A stretch of DNA of 64,000 bases from Centipeda infelix ATCC 43532 (GTDB lineage: Bacteria; Bacillota; Negativicutes; Selenomonadales; Selenomonadaceae). Position 1 is the stretch's first letter. The number at the start of each line of letters is the position of its first letter. Made by a program: the position numbers and the translations under genes. Of the stretch, positions 25,059-34,098 are shown piece by piece. The stretch is from positions 198,493 through 262,492 of the forward strand of contig NZ_JH376797.1 in assembly GCF_000234095.1 (NCBI RefSeq), read 5' to 3'. Under the pieces are notes generated by a model. The model ran no database searches. It worked only from the letters and a program-made list of their open reading frames with translations, and was not told where the DNA came from.

Positions 25059-25170
25059 CGATCTCACTCTCGGCATGGATGATGCGGAACGTCAGTTCCT
25101 TTTCCTTCATCCCGGACTCCAATGCCCCGAATGCCCTCAGCGCACCGACCCATGGATGAAAAAGAGGCAT
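25045..25170 (-). CDS. Short ORF, probably a gene remnant
   Basis: A 41-codon frame with coding-like composition (MPLFHPWVGALRAFGALESG... ending HAESEIVKEI) on the minus strand, overlapping the 3' end of the LysR gene by 14 bases. The frame stays open upstream of the ATG to about 25220, where it meets the promoter region of the next plus-strand gene. There is no clear Shine-Dalgarno. It may be the C-terminal end of a lost gene. No family was recognised. Confidence 0.3.
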   Translation of the reverse strand: MPLFHPWVGALRAFGALESGMKEKELTFRIIHAESEIVKEI

Positions 25171-25196
25171 AGGGACTGCAAGCTCTTTACAGATTG

Positions 25197-25205
25197 TGAT
25201 ATAAT
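25197..25205 (+). promoter_or_regulatory. Extended -10 promoter of the glycosylation cluster
   Basis: TGATATAAT (TG, one base, TATAAT) is an extended -10 element without a good -35 box. It lies about 50 bases before the methyltransferase-like gene. Similar TGnTATAMT elements precede gdhA, uppP and the threonine/serine exporter. Confidence 0.55.
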
Positions 25206-25258
25206 AGGAAAGTCTATGTTTCCAGAGTCACGATTATTGTGAAATGGAGGAGCACCGC

Positions 25259-26200
25259 TTGGCTGAGAAAATTCGACCGGAACTGCTCTCTTTTCTGCAG
25301 CCAAATGCTGCTTTGCTGCGTGTACTGGTCGTAGAGAGTCTGAGCTATCTGCCGGAGCTGCGCAGAATGTTTCCGCGGGCGGAGCTCTATGCTGTTACAG
25401 CTGATATGGATGCGATGGAGATGGATGTTCCTGCGGGCGTTCATTGGCAGATTCTCGATTATCTGAGTGTTCCGCTTCCATATACACGCGGATATTTTGA
25501 CTATATCATATCTGACCTTACGCTGGAGAAGGCGGACAACCCGCAGGATATTGCTGCGGGATTTTCGATGTTTCTCAAGGAGACAGGGGCATTTTTGACG
25601 AGCTTTCGCAACATACGCCACTGGTCTGTACTGAAAAATTTAATGGAGGGACATTATTATAATATTGTGTCCCGTCTCTATACGAGAGCCGAATTTGAGA
25701 ATCTTCTTTACGCGTCCTTTTACAAAAGCATCCGTGTGCAGCAACAGAAACGGGAGGCTCCGACGGGGCTGATTGAGCGCCTCGTCACTGCCGGTTTTGA
25801 GAATGAGCTTGATGATCTCGAGACAGAGTTTTATTTTGTGCGTGCGGATCGCTCCATGCCGGAGTTGTCGCTCCTCAAATCGATGTATACGAAGGCTGCG
25901 CGTGAGCAGATGGTGCGATTGATTCACCGAATTGAGTACGACGTAGAGCGAGAGTCTTCGGTGCAGTCCTTGTGGGCGTTGCTGGATCGTTTTTCTGTGT
26001 TTCCTGCCTATGCAGCTTCTTTGGTTCGTGAGACTGTTGTCCATACAGAAGCGTTCTATCGTCGTTTGTCAATGAACTATGATGGGCGAGATGCATTTAT
26101 TTATGAGATGTTGGGTGTAAGTGCGATGGAGTGTGTTGATCCTGTGGATCGGGAGTTGTATTACAGCTTGCAGAGAGAATTTGCACATGGGAAAAAATAG
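25259..26200 (+). CDS. Methyltransferase-like protein of a glycosylation cluster
   Basis: The first ~180 residues follow the order of a class I SAM-dependent methyltransferase: a strand LLRVLVVESLSYLPEL, an acidic strand end AELYAVTAD, and the post-motif FDYIISDLTLEKADNPQD, then MFLKETGAFLTSFRN. The glycine-rich SAM loop is degenerate, so activity is uncertain. About 130 further helical residues of unknown type follow. An ATG at 25244 has no Shine-Dalgarno, whereas GGAGGAG at 25247-25253 positions the TTG at 25259. It is followed by a glycosyltransferase (14-base overlap) and an OGT-like enzyme, suggesting a role in the same modification pathway. Confidence 0.6.
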   Translation: MAEKIRPELLSFLQPNAALLRVLVVESLSYLPELRRMFPRAELYAVTADMDAMEMDVPAGVHWQILDYLSVPLPYTRGYFDYIISDLTLEKADNPQDIAAGFSMFLKETGAFLTSFRNIRHWSVLKNLMEGHYYNIVSRLYTRAEFENLLYASFYKSIRVQQQKREAPTGLIERLVTAGFENELDDLETEFYFVRADRSMPELSLLKSMYTKAAREQMVRLIHRIEYDVERESSVQSLWALLDRFSVFPAYAASLVRETVVHTEAFYRRLSMNYDGRDAFIYEMLGVSAMECVDPVDRELYYSLQREFAHGKK

Positions 26201-26894
26201 AGAAATTATGGATATGGATCAGAATAAAGTAGCATTTATTTCTTGCGTCAACGATGAAGATATGTACAGTGAGTGCCTTTTGTACTTGAAATCACTGTAT
26301 ATCCCAGGTGGCATGTCGATCGAATACATTCCTGTACGCAATGCTGCTTCCATGTGTGCGGGTTACAACGAAGGGGCGCGTGCCTCCGACGCAAAATACA
26401 AAATCTATCTGCATCAGGATGTGCTTGTCGTCAATAAGGATATTATTGTCGATCTGCTTTCGATCTTTGAAGATCCGACGATCGGTCTTGTCGGCATGAT
26501 TGGCTGCCGCAGTCTCCCACGTTCCGGTGTCTGGTGGGATGGCCTGCGTACTTACGGGCGCGTCCTGCATCACTGCGAGCCGGAGAGCGTGGTAGACTCG
26601 CACTGCATGGAGCCGGAGGGCAACTATATCGATGTCGAGGCCGTAGATGGGCTCTTCCTCGCGACACAGTATGGTATCCGTTGGCGTGAGGATCTGTTTA
26701 CGGGGTGGCATCTCTATGACACGTCGATGTGTATGGAGATGAAGCGGCATGAGTTTCGCGTGGTTGTTCCGAATCAGGAAGAGGATTTTTGGTGCATTCA
26801 CTGCCCGCGTGAGAAGCCGCTTGCGCCGGAATATAAACGGTATCAGAAGATCTTTCTGCATGAGTATGGTGCAGAGCTGCATCCCGAGGTCTAA
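26187..26894 (+). CDS. Glycosyltransferase-like protein
   Basis: A protein of about 235 residues resembling GT-A-fold family 2 enzymes that act in glycan or flagellin decoration. It begins KVAFISCVNDEDMYSECLLYLKSL, carries AASMCAGYNEGARASDAKYKIYLHQDVLVV (containing the donor-binding DV/DXD-like site), and later VEAVDGLFLATQYGIRWREDLFTGWHLYD, the acceptor-side D-G and W-H-x-Y-D pattern. Two starts are possible, 26187 and 26208; neither has a strong Shine-Dalgarno. It overlaps the preceding gene and lies 32 bases before the OGT-like gene. Confidence 0.7.
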   Translation: MGKNREIMDMDQNKVAFISCVNDEDMYSECLLYLKSLYIPGGMSIEYIPVRNAASMCAGYNEGARASDAKYKIYLHQDVLVVNKDIIVDLLSIFEDPTIGLVGMIGCRSLPRSGVWWDGLRTYGRVLHHCEPESVVDSHCMEPEGNYIDVEAVDGLFLATQYGIRWREDLFTGWHLYDTSMCMEMKRHEFRVVVPNQEEDFWCIHCPREKPLAPEYKRYQKIFLHEYGAELHPEV

Positions 26895-26926
26895 GCAAAA
26901 TATGCGTGGAAAGGAGGTTTTTATCT

Positions 26927-28690
26927 ATGCAGGAGCAGCCGCCAAAGGCAGAGCACACGGCGGAGGAAAAGATCAACTGGCTGAGACTCGCGACAAAATT
27001 TTCTGCGGATGGTGATCTAAAGGGGATGCGTGCCTGTGCCAAAGAGGTGGATCGCCTTGTGGCGGGGGATGTCGACGCAATGGCGGTCAATGCCGAGGTC
27101 GCGCTTTACAGTGGACGCATTGATGAGGCAGAGGAGCTTGCCCGCAAGGTGCTGCGTGTTCAGCCGCGGCATCCGCGTGCGCGCATGGTGCAGGCAGGAC
27201 TTGCCGCGTTGGAGTTCCGTCTGGACGATGAGATCCCCCTGCTTGCCGACCTGATTGAGGAGCTGGCGCATAAGGCAAAGGTGCTGGGGGAGGAGGATCT
27301 CTCCTACACCATCTATCATCAGATGCTGAAACGCGCACGCGGGTGGCTTGCCGATGCACTCTATCTCGCGGGGGAGGCAAAGGGGGCGGCGCATGAGCTC
27401 CTCATGTCCAGCCGTCTTACCGATGAAGCAGATGAGGCAGCGGAGCTCTACAGTAAATATCTCTTCATGCGAAACTACCGCCATCTCGGTGCAAAGGATG
27501 GCCGTCTCAAGGCGGAACATTATGATCGGCTGCTGGATGTGAGCCCTTATGTGCATGGAAATGTTTCCAGATCGGCTCAGAAAAAACTGCGCGTCGGCTA
27601 CATATCGCCTGACTTTCGTGAGCATTCGGTCTCGTACTTTTTGACACCTTTGCTGCGTCATTTTGACGGCGAACAGTTTATGGTGTTCTGCTACGCTACG
27701 GGGCGCAGTGATGCCGTGACGGAGCGGCTTCGCACGCGACGCGTGACATGGCGTGATCTGCGCGGTCGCCCGCCACGCACGGCGGCGCGTCTGATTGCAG
27801 AGGACAAAATCGATATACTGGTCGATCTTTCCGGTCATTCACAGGACAATGCACTGCCAATAATGGCATATCGTCCTGCTCCTGTTCAGATCTCTGGTAT
27901 CGGGTATACGAATACAACGGGGCTTCATGCCATCGACTATTTTCTTTCGGACGAAATCTGTATTCCGAAGGGGGATATTCAGGCGGAGGCTGGGTTTACG
28001 GAGCGCATTCTGAGATTGCCCCATTCACATCTTTGTTATGCCCCCGAGGCAATCCGTGCGATGCCGGAGGCAGGCTATGAGCCGCCCCTTCGTAAAAACG
28101 GATATGTGACGTTTGGCTCATTCAACAATTTCGCGAAGGTTACGGATGAGATCCTGCTCCTATGGCGCGGTATCCTTGAATCTGTGCGCGGCTCGAGACT
28201 TGTTATCAAGGGGAAGATATGCAGTATTGACTCCGGGATCAATTTTGTAAAAAAACGTCTCTCCATGCTGAATTATGACTTGACGCGTGTAGAGTTCCGT
28301 CCGTATAGTCCGGACTATCTGGAGCAGTATCGGAACATTGACATTGCGCTCGACACTGCGCCATACAACGGCGGACTCACAACGTGCGAGGCACTCTACA
28401 TGGGGGTTCCCGTTATTTCGCTGCGTGGGCGCACGCACGGTTCTCGTTTTGGTGCGTCCATTCTGACGAATGCAGGTGTGCGTGAACTCGTTGCCGAAAA
28501 TGACATCAACTATGTGCGGCGTGCCGTCCAGCTTGCCGAGTCTCCGAAGCTGTTGGAGGCGTATCATATGGGACTGCGTGCAAATATGAAGCGATCCCCG
28601 CTCATGAATGTCGAGAACTATATGGAAGAACTTGAGACGGCATATCAGGAGATTTGGGAAGACTTTTGCAAAAACACTACACGCGCGTAA
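26927..28690 (+). CDS. O-GlcNAc transferase (OGT/SPINDLY)-like protein
   Basis: A 587-residue protein. Residues ~20-200 are helical repeats of TPR type (for example VNAEVALYSGRIDEAEELARKVLRVQPRHP). From about residue 225 the GT41 catalytic region follows: LRVGYISPDFREHSVSYFLTPLLRHF, DILVDLSGHSQDN, PVQISGIGYTNTTGL, the C-terminal YVTFGSFNNFAKVTDEIL and the donor-site DTAPYNGGLTTCEALYMGVPVISL. GGAGG at 26911-26920 sets the ATG at 26927. OGT-like enzymes transfer GlcNAc or another sugar to Ser/Thr of proteins. With a methyltransferase-like and a GT2-like gene upstream, a protein O-glycosylation locus (flagellin or surface protein) is likely. Confidence 0.85.
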   Translation: MQEQPPKAEHTAEEKINWLRLATKFSADGDLKGMRACAKEVDRLVAGDVDAMAVNAEVALYSGRIDEAEELARKVLRVQPRHPRARMVQAGLAALEFRLDDEIPLLADLIEELAHKAKVLGEEDLSYTIYHQMLKRARGWLADALYLAGEAKGAAHELLMSSRLTDEADEAAELYSKYLFMRNYRHLGAKDGRLKAEHYDRLLDVSPYVHGNVSRSAQKKLRVGYISPDFREHSVSYFLTPLLRHFDGEQFMVFCYATGRSDAVTERLRTRRVTWRDLRGRPPRTAARLIAEDKIDILVDLSGHSQDNALPIMAYRPAPVQISGIGYTNTTGLHAIDYFLSDEICIPKGDIQAEAGFTERILRLPHSHLCYAPEAIRAMPEAGYEPPLRKNGYVTFGSFNNFAKVTDEILLLWRGILESVRGSRLVIKGKICSIDSGINFVKKRLSMLNYDLTRVEFRPYSPDYLEQYRNIDIALDTAPYNGGLTTCEALYMGVPVISLRGRTHGSRFGASILTNAGVRELVAENDINYVRRAVQLAESPKLLEAYHMGLRANMKRSPLMNVENYMEELETAYQEIWEDFCKNTTRA

Positions 28691-28712
28691 TGCATAAGAA
28701 AGGAGGAACAGA

Positions 28713-31700
28713 ATGTCCTTTGCCCATCTGCATGTGCATACGGAATACAGTCTGCTTGACGGCGCGAGCCGTGTCAAGGAGCTGATCCGACGCACAAAGG
28801 AACTCGGAATGGATTCGGTTGCCATTACTGACCATGGTGTCATGTACGGTGCTGTCCGGTTCTATAAGGAGGCAAAGGCGCAGGGGATTCACCCTGTCAT
28901 CGGCTGTGAGGTCTATCTGGCACCGGGCATGCGACAGGAACGTGCGGAGGTAGACGGAACTCGATACTATCATCTGATTCTTCTTGCTGAAAACGAAACA
29001 GGCTATCGCAATCTGGTTGAACTAATATCCCTCGCAAATATCGAGGGATATTATTATAAGCCGCGTATTGACAAAGAACTTCTTCGTCAATACCATGAGG
29101 GCGTTATCGCACTCTCTGCATGTGTGGCAGGGGAGATTCCACAGGCAATCCTGCGCGGGAACAATGAGCGGGCAGAGGCTCTGGTCGCAGAGTATGTGGA
29201 GATCTTTGGGCAGGATAATTTTTTCTTGGAGATTCAGGATCACGGTCTGCCCGAGGAAAAGACAGTCAACCGTGCTCTGCGTGAGCTTGCAAAAAAATAC
29301 GATATCGGACTTGTTGCTACAAATGATGTGCACTATGTCCATGCGGATGACAGCGAATTTCATGACATTCTTCTCTGTGTGCAGACGGGGCGGACGATCA
29401 ATGATCCCGATCGTATGCGCTTTTCCGGTCCCGACTACTATCTGAAATCAGAGGAGGAGATGGCAGCTCTCTTTGCGGACTACCCCGAGGCACTTGAGAA
29501 TACGGCGAAGATTGCCGCACGCTGTCAAGTGGACTTCACCTTTGGGGAGCTGCAGCTGCCGTTTTATCCATTGCCTGAGCACTTTGAGAGCGACGATGCC
29601 TATCTGCGTGCACTCTGCGAGGAGCGTCTTTCCTCACGCTATGCGGATGTTACGGACGAGATTCGCACGCGTCTGGACTATGAGCTGGACGTAATTCACG
29701 GCATGGGATATGCCAGCTATTTTTTAATTGTCTGGGACTTTATTGTCTATGCGCGTGGACACGGTGTAGAAGTCGGCCCCGGGCGCGGTTCTGCGGCGGG
29801 CAGTATTGTCGCCTATCTGTTGGGGATCACGAATATTGACCCGCTGCGCTATGCGCTCCTCTTTGAGCGATTCCTCAATCCCGAACGCGTATCCATGCCG
29901 GATATTGATATCGATTTTGATGATATCAATCGCGGTCGGGTTATTTCGTATGTCAAGGAGCGTTACGGCGAGGATCATGTCGCGCAGATCGCCACGTTCG
30001 GAACGATGGGGGCAAAGGGCGCAATTCGCGATGTCGGGCGCGTGCTTGAAATGTCGTTCAGCGAAGTATCTGCCATTACCAAGCTTGTTCCTGCGGAACT
30101 AAACATCACGTTGGAGCGCGCCCTCAAAGAGTCGTCGGACTTCCGTCGTCTCTATGACGAGGACGAGAGTGTTCGTAGGGTGATCGACCTTGCGCGAAGG
30201 ATCGAGGGGCTGCCGCGCAATATCTCCATTCATGCGGCAGGTGTTGTGATTGCGAAGGAGCCGCTTGCGAGCCAGGTGCCCGTCTGGGTCTCGGAGGGGA
30301 CGCTCGTTACGGAGTTCGACAAGGACGATGTGGAGGCACTCGGTCTGCTCAAGATGGACTTTCTGGGGCTGCGTACCCTCACCATTATTGCAGATACAGT
30401 GCGTCATGTACGTGCATCGCATGGGATTGAACTGGATGTTGATGCGATACCGCTTGTCGATGAGAAAACATCACAAATGCTGTGTGATGGAGATACAGGA
30501 GCAGTCTTTCAGATGGAGTCGGCGGGCATGACGAATCTTGTCAAGGATCTGCAGCCGAAGGGCTTTGTCGATCTTATTCCGACGGTGGCACTCTACCGAC
30601 CGGGACCACTCGGCAGCGGCATGGTGACGGACTTCATCGACGGTCTGCATGGAAAAAAAGAGGTTGTCTATATGCATCCTCTCCTTGAGTCGATCCTAAA
30701 GGAGACGTTCGGCGTTGTGCTCTATCAGGAGCAGGTCATGCAGATTGTGCAGGTACTTGCGGGGTTCAGTCTCGGACAGGCGGATCTGCTGCGCCGTGCG
30801 ATGGGGAAGAAGAAACATGAGCTCCTGATGGCACAGAAGGAAATCTTTTTACAGGGCTGTGCGAAGAACGGGCTTGAGACATCGCTGGCGAATCATATCT
30901 TTGATCTCTTGACGCACTTTGCGGACTATGGGTTCAACAAGTCCCACAGTGCCGCCTACGGTCTGCTTGCATGGCAGACGGCATATCTCAAGGCACATTA
31001 TCCCGTGGAGTTTATGGCGGGTGTACTGACGAGCATTATGGACAAGACGGACAAGATCCCCGTCTACATTCAGCTCTGCCGCCAGATGGGGATCAAGATC
31101 CTGCCGCCCGATATCAACTCAAGTGCGGCGACGTTCGGCATCGAGGATGGCGCTATTCGCTTCGGGCTTGCTGCTGTCCGCAACGTCGGCGAGAATGCGA
31201 TTGTAAGCATGGAGCGTGTACGAGCAGAGGGCGGGAAGTTTCGCTCGCTTGTCGATTTCTGTGCGCGTGTTGATATGCGTGCGGTCAATAAACGTGCGCT
31301 TGAAAGCCTCATCAAATGCGGCGCGTTTGACAGCATCGGTACGGAGCGCAACCAACTCCTTGCATCCCTCGATGCTGCGATGCAGGACGCAGCTCGTCGT
31401 CAGCGCGATGTGCTGAGTGGGCAGGGTGGTCTCTTTGGCGAGGAAACGATGGAGGAGGTTCAGCAGATTGCCGTCTCCGCAGATGTTCCGCCGAGTACGG
31501 CACGCGAGCGTTTGACCTGGGAAAAGGAAGCGACGGGCTTTTACATCACGGGGCATCCGCTGGACGATTACAGTGATACGCTCTCCGCCCTGCTCTCCAT
31601 CGGTGAGATCCCGAATACCGTGCGCAAGGATCGCCAGCTTGTACGCATCGGCGGCATACTGACGAGTACGAAACGCTTTACAACGAAGAAGGGCGACACG

Positions 31701-32105
31701 ATGCTCTTTGCGGAGTTGGAGGATTTCAGCGGCAAGATTGAGGTGACGGTGTTTCCGCGTGTGTTCTATGCACATGTCTCCGCTCTGGAGCTGGATGCGA
31801 TCATCGTTGTGGAGGGGCGCGTCGATACAACGGGCGAGGAGCCAAAGCTGCTTGCCGAGGAGATCTGGGGGATGAATGAGTATCGCTCTTCTTTCTACCT
31901 GATTCCGCAGACAAATGTTGATCGCCGTACGCTATGGACGGCGATGCAGGAGATTTTCGCTGCGCATCCGGGAGATCATCCCGTCTATGTGCAAAGTGAG
32001 GGACGATGGCGCAGGCTGGGAGAGACGTATTGGATTGACGGCTCGAAAGAAGCGCAGAGCGCACTCACTCGTCTGATGGGCGAAAGTGCTGTCAAAATGC
32101 GATAG
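28713..32105 (+). CDS. dnaE: DNA polymerase III subunit alpha
   Basis: Replicative C-family polymerase of 1130 residues. The N-terminal PHP domain reads HLHVHTEYSLLDGASRV. The palm carries the catalytic PDIDIDFDD at about residue 395 and the GPGRGSAAGSIVAYLLGI block just before it. The finger/thumb region has YRPGPLGSGM and GVVLYQEQVMQI. A helix-hairpin-helix region and an OB fold (LVRIGGILTSTKRFTTKKGDTM) close the protein. This is the DnaE1-type layout. AAGGAGGA precedes the ATG. It is followed nine bases later by an RluB-type gene. Confidence 0.98.
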   Translation: MSFAHLHVHTEYSLLDGASRVKELIRRTKELGMDSVAITDHGVMYGAVRFYKEAKAQGIHPVIGCEVYLAPGMRQERAEVDGTRYYHLILLAENETGYRNLVELISLANIEGYYYKPRIDKELLRQYHEGVIALSACVAGEIPQAILRGNNERAEALVAEYVEIFGQDNFFLEIQDHGLPEEKTVNRALRELAKKYDIGLVATNDVHYVHADDSEFHDILLCVQTGRTINDPDRMRFSGPDYYLKSEEEMAALFADYPEALENTAKIAARCQVDFTFGELQLPFYPLPEHFESDDAYLRALCEERLSSRYADVTDEIRTRLDYELDVIHGMGYASYFLIVWDFIVYARGHGVEVGPGRGSAAGSIVAYLLGITNIDPLRYALLFERFLNPERVSMPDIDIDFDDINRGRVISYVKERYGEDHVAQIATFGTMGAKGAIRDVGRVLEMSFSEVSAITKLVPAELNITLERALKESSDFRRLYDEDESVRRVIDLARRIEGLPRNISIHAAGVVIAKEPLASQVPVWVSEGTLVTEFDKDDVEALGLLKMDFLGLRTLTIIADTVRHVRASHGIELDVDAIPLVDEKTSQMLCDGDTGAVFQMESAGMTNLVKDLQPKGFVDLIPTVALYRPGPLGSGMVTDFIDGLHGKKEVVYMHPLLESILKETFGVVLYQEQVMQIVQVLAGFSLGQADLLRRAMGKKKHELLMAQKEIFLQGCAKNGLETSLANHIFDLLTHFADYGFNKSHSAAYGLLAWQTAYLKAHYPVEFMAGVLTSIMDKTDKIPVYIQLCRQMGIKILPPDINSSAATFGIEDGAIRFGLAAVRNVGENAIVSMERVRAEGGKFRSLVDFCARVDMRAVNKRALESLIKCGAFDSIGTERNQLLASLDAAMQDAARRQRDVLSGQGGLFGEETMEEVQQIAVSADVPPSTARERLTWEKEATGFYITGHPLDDYSDTLSALLSIGEIPNTVRKDRQLVRIGGILTSTKRFTTKKGDTMLFAELEDFSGKIEVTVFPRVFYAHVSALELDAIIVVEGRVDTTGEEPKLLAEEIWGMNEYRSSFYLIPQTNVDRRTLWTAMQEIFAAHPGDHPVYVQSEGRWRRLGETYWIDGSKEAQSALTRLMGESAVKMR

Positions 32106-32113
32106 GAAGCGAA

Positions 32114-33004
32114 ATGGAAGAACGATTGCAGAAAATCCTCAGCAATGCGGGTGTGGCGTCACGCCGTGCGGCAGAGGAGATGATTCGTGCGGGGCAGGTC
32201 AGTGTGGATGGTGCTGTCGTGACGGAGCTCGGCTCGAAATATGACGCGGCACATCACGTGATTGCCGTCGATGGCAACCGTATTCAGCCAGAGGAAAAGC
32301 GATTTTATATTCTCCTCAACAAGCCGCGCGGATATCTCTCGACGGTGCGGGACGATCGGGGGCGCAAAACGGTGCTCGATCTCCTGCCCGATCTCCCTGC
32401 GCGGCTCTATCCCGTGGGGCGGCTCGATGCCGATACGGAGGGGCTGCTCCTCATCACGAACGATGGAGCACTGACGCAGGGGCTGCTCCATCCACGCTAT
32501 GAGATCAACAAGGTCTACCATGCAGAGGTAGTGGGAGAGGTCACGGCAGAGGGGCTGGAACAGCTGCGCCGTGGAATCCTGCTCGAAGACGGCAGAACTG
32601 CTCCCGCACGTCTGCGCGTATTGCGCGTGGAGGATGGGCATACCGTGGTCGAAACGATCATCCATGAGGGGCGCAACCGACAGGTGCGCCGTATGTTTGC
32701 CGCGATTGGCTGCCGTGTCGCGGCACTTAGGCGCGTGCGATTTGCACGACTGACACTGCGCGGACTTGCCTGCGGTGCATACAGGCATCTGACGGCAGAG
32801 GAGATTCGGGAGCTTCGTGAAATTGCGGGGGTGACAGAGCGTGAAAAGAATCATTGTGGTGGGGGCGGGACCTGCGGGCATGATGGCGGCGGCGGCAGCG
32901 GCAGAGTGCGGCGGGAGCGTTCTGCTGCTCGAGAAGATGCCGCGTGTCGGCCGCAAAATGATGATTACGGGAAAAGGACGCTGCAACGTCACAAGCGCCG
33001 ATGA
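32114..33004 (+). CDS. rluB: RluB/RsuA-family rRNA pseudouridine synthase
   Basis: Isomerises a uridine in 23S (or 16S) rRNA. An N-terminal S4 domain (RLQKILSNAGVASRRAAEEMI) precedes the catalytic domain with NKPRGYLSTVRD, the catalytic Asp motif VGRLDADTEGLLLIT, and HEGRNRQVRRMFAAIG. Normal family members end near residue 240 (here EIRELREIAG), but this frame runs on for about 57 residues to 33004, overlapping the next gene by 164 bases. That tail has no family resemblance. A run of five Gs at 32827-32831 is the probable cause: one G fewer would place a TGA directly after REIAG. Confidence 0.9.
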   Translation: MEERLQKILSNAGVASRRAAEEMIRAGQVSVDGAVVTELGSKYDAAHHVIAVDGNRIQPEEKRFYILLNKPRGYLSTVRDDRGRKTVLDLLPDLPARLYPVGRLDADTEGLLLITNDGALTQGLLHPRYEINKVYHAEVVGEVTAEGLEQLRRGILLEDGRTAPARLRVLRVEDGHTVVETIIHEGRNRQVRRMFAAIGCRVAALRRVRFARLTLRGLACGAYRHLTAEEIRELREIAGVTEREKNHCGGGGTCGHDGGGGSGRVRRERSAAREDAACRPQNDDYGKRTLQRHKRR

Positions 33005-34094
33005 TGTTCCCGATATCATCAAAAATATTGTCGGGAACGGCAGATTCCTCAACAGCAGTATACGTGCCTTTGACAATGCGGATGTGATGGCATTCTTTGA
33101 GGGACTCGGCGTTCCACTCAAGACCGAGCGCGGCAACCGTGTCTTTCCGACGAGTGATCGTGCCGCCGATGTCGTGGATGCCATGCTGAAATACCTGCGT
33201 GATCAAAAGGTCGAGATTCAGACGAATGCGGCAGTCAGTGCGCTCATCATCGAGCATGGAGAATTATGCGGTGTGCGTCTCGCGGATGGTGAGAGGGTCG
33301 AAGCAGATGCTGTGATTCTCGCGACGGGTGGCGCATCCTATCCTGCGACGGGTTCGACGGGGGACGGCTACGCTCTCGCAGACGCGGCAGGACATACGAT
33401 TGTGCCGATTTTTCCCGCACTTGTCCCTCTTGTGACGCAGGAAATGTGGGTGAAGGACGTTCAGGGGCTGTCCCTACGGAACGTGCGAGCGACCTTGTAT
33501 CATGCGGGGAAGAAAGAGCAGGACTTCTTCGGAGAGATGCTCTTTACGCATTTTGGCGTAACGGGACCGATCATCCTTCAACTGAGCCGTCGCGCTTCCG
33601 AGCTGCTCATGTCAGGGGCAAAGGAGCTTTCGCTTCGCCTGAATTTGAAGCCTGCGCTGACGCATGAGAAATTGCGGGAGCGTGTGGATCGGGACTTTAC
33701 GGCGTACGAACAGAAGCAGCTTCACAACGGCATGATCGACCTTCTGCCCAAGCGGCTGATTGCCCCCGTTCTTCGTGCAGCAGAGCTTTCACCCGAGCGC
33801 GTCGTCGGACAGATTTCGTCAAAGGAGCGGGAACGACTCGTGCGTACATTACAGGCACTCCCACTCACGATCATAGGGACACGTCCCATTGCCGAAGCGA
33901 TTGTGACGGCGGGCGGTGTCACGACGCCTGAGATCGACCCGCGCACGATGGAATCCAAACTTGTGAAGCATCTCTATTTCGTCGGTGAACTGGTCGATGT
34001 GGATGCCTATACGGGCGGCTACAATTTGCAGGCAGCGTTTTCGATGGGACATGCCGCCGGCTGCCACAGTGTATGGGATTTGGAAGGGGCATAA
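32841..34094 (+). CDS. HI0933/YhiN-family flavoprotein
   Basis: NAD(P)/FAD-dependent oxidoreductase of unknown physiological role, 417 residues. It opens with the dinucleotide-binding motif RIIVVGAGPAGMMAAAAAAECGG and continues with the family signatures KMMITGKGRCNVTSADD, DAVILATGGASYPATGSTGDGY, FGVTGPIILQLSR, and, at the C-terminus, TAGGVTTPEIDPRTMESKL plus GGYNLQAAFSMG. A GTG start at 32841 follows GGGGGTGAC. Its first 164 bases overlap the extended rluB frame. It is followed by aroA after 4 bases. Confidence 0.92.
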   Translation: MKRIIVVGAGPAGMMAAAAAAECGGSVLLLEKMPRVGRKMMITGKGRCNVTSADDVPDIIKNIVGNGRFLNSSIRAFDNADVMAFFEGLGVPLKTERGNRVFPTSDRAADVVDAMLKYLRDQKVEIQTNAAVSALIIEHGELCGVRLADGERVEADAVILATGGASYPATGSTGDGYALADAAGHTIVPIFPALVPLVTQEMWVKDVQGLSLRNVRATLYHAGKKEQDFFGEMLFTHFGVTGPIILQLSRRASELLMSGAKELSLRLNLKPALTHEKLRERVDRDFTAYEQKQLHNGMIDLLPKRLIAPVLRAAELSPERVVGQISSKERERLVRTLQALPLTIIGTRPIAEAIVTAGGVTTPEIDPRTMESKLVKHLYFVGELVDVDAYTGGYNLQAAFSMGHAAGCHSVWDLEGA

Positions 34095-34098
34095 GTGA

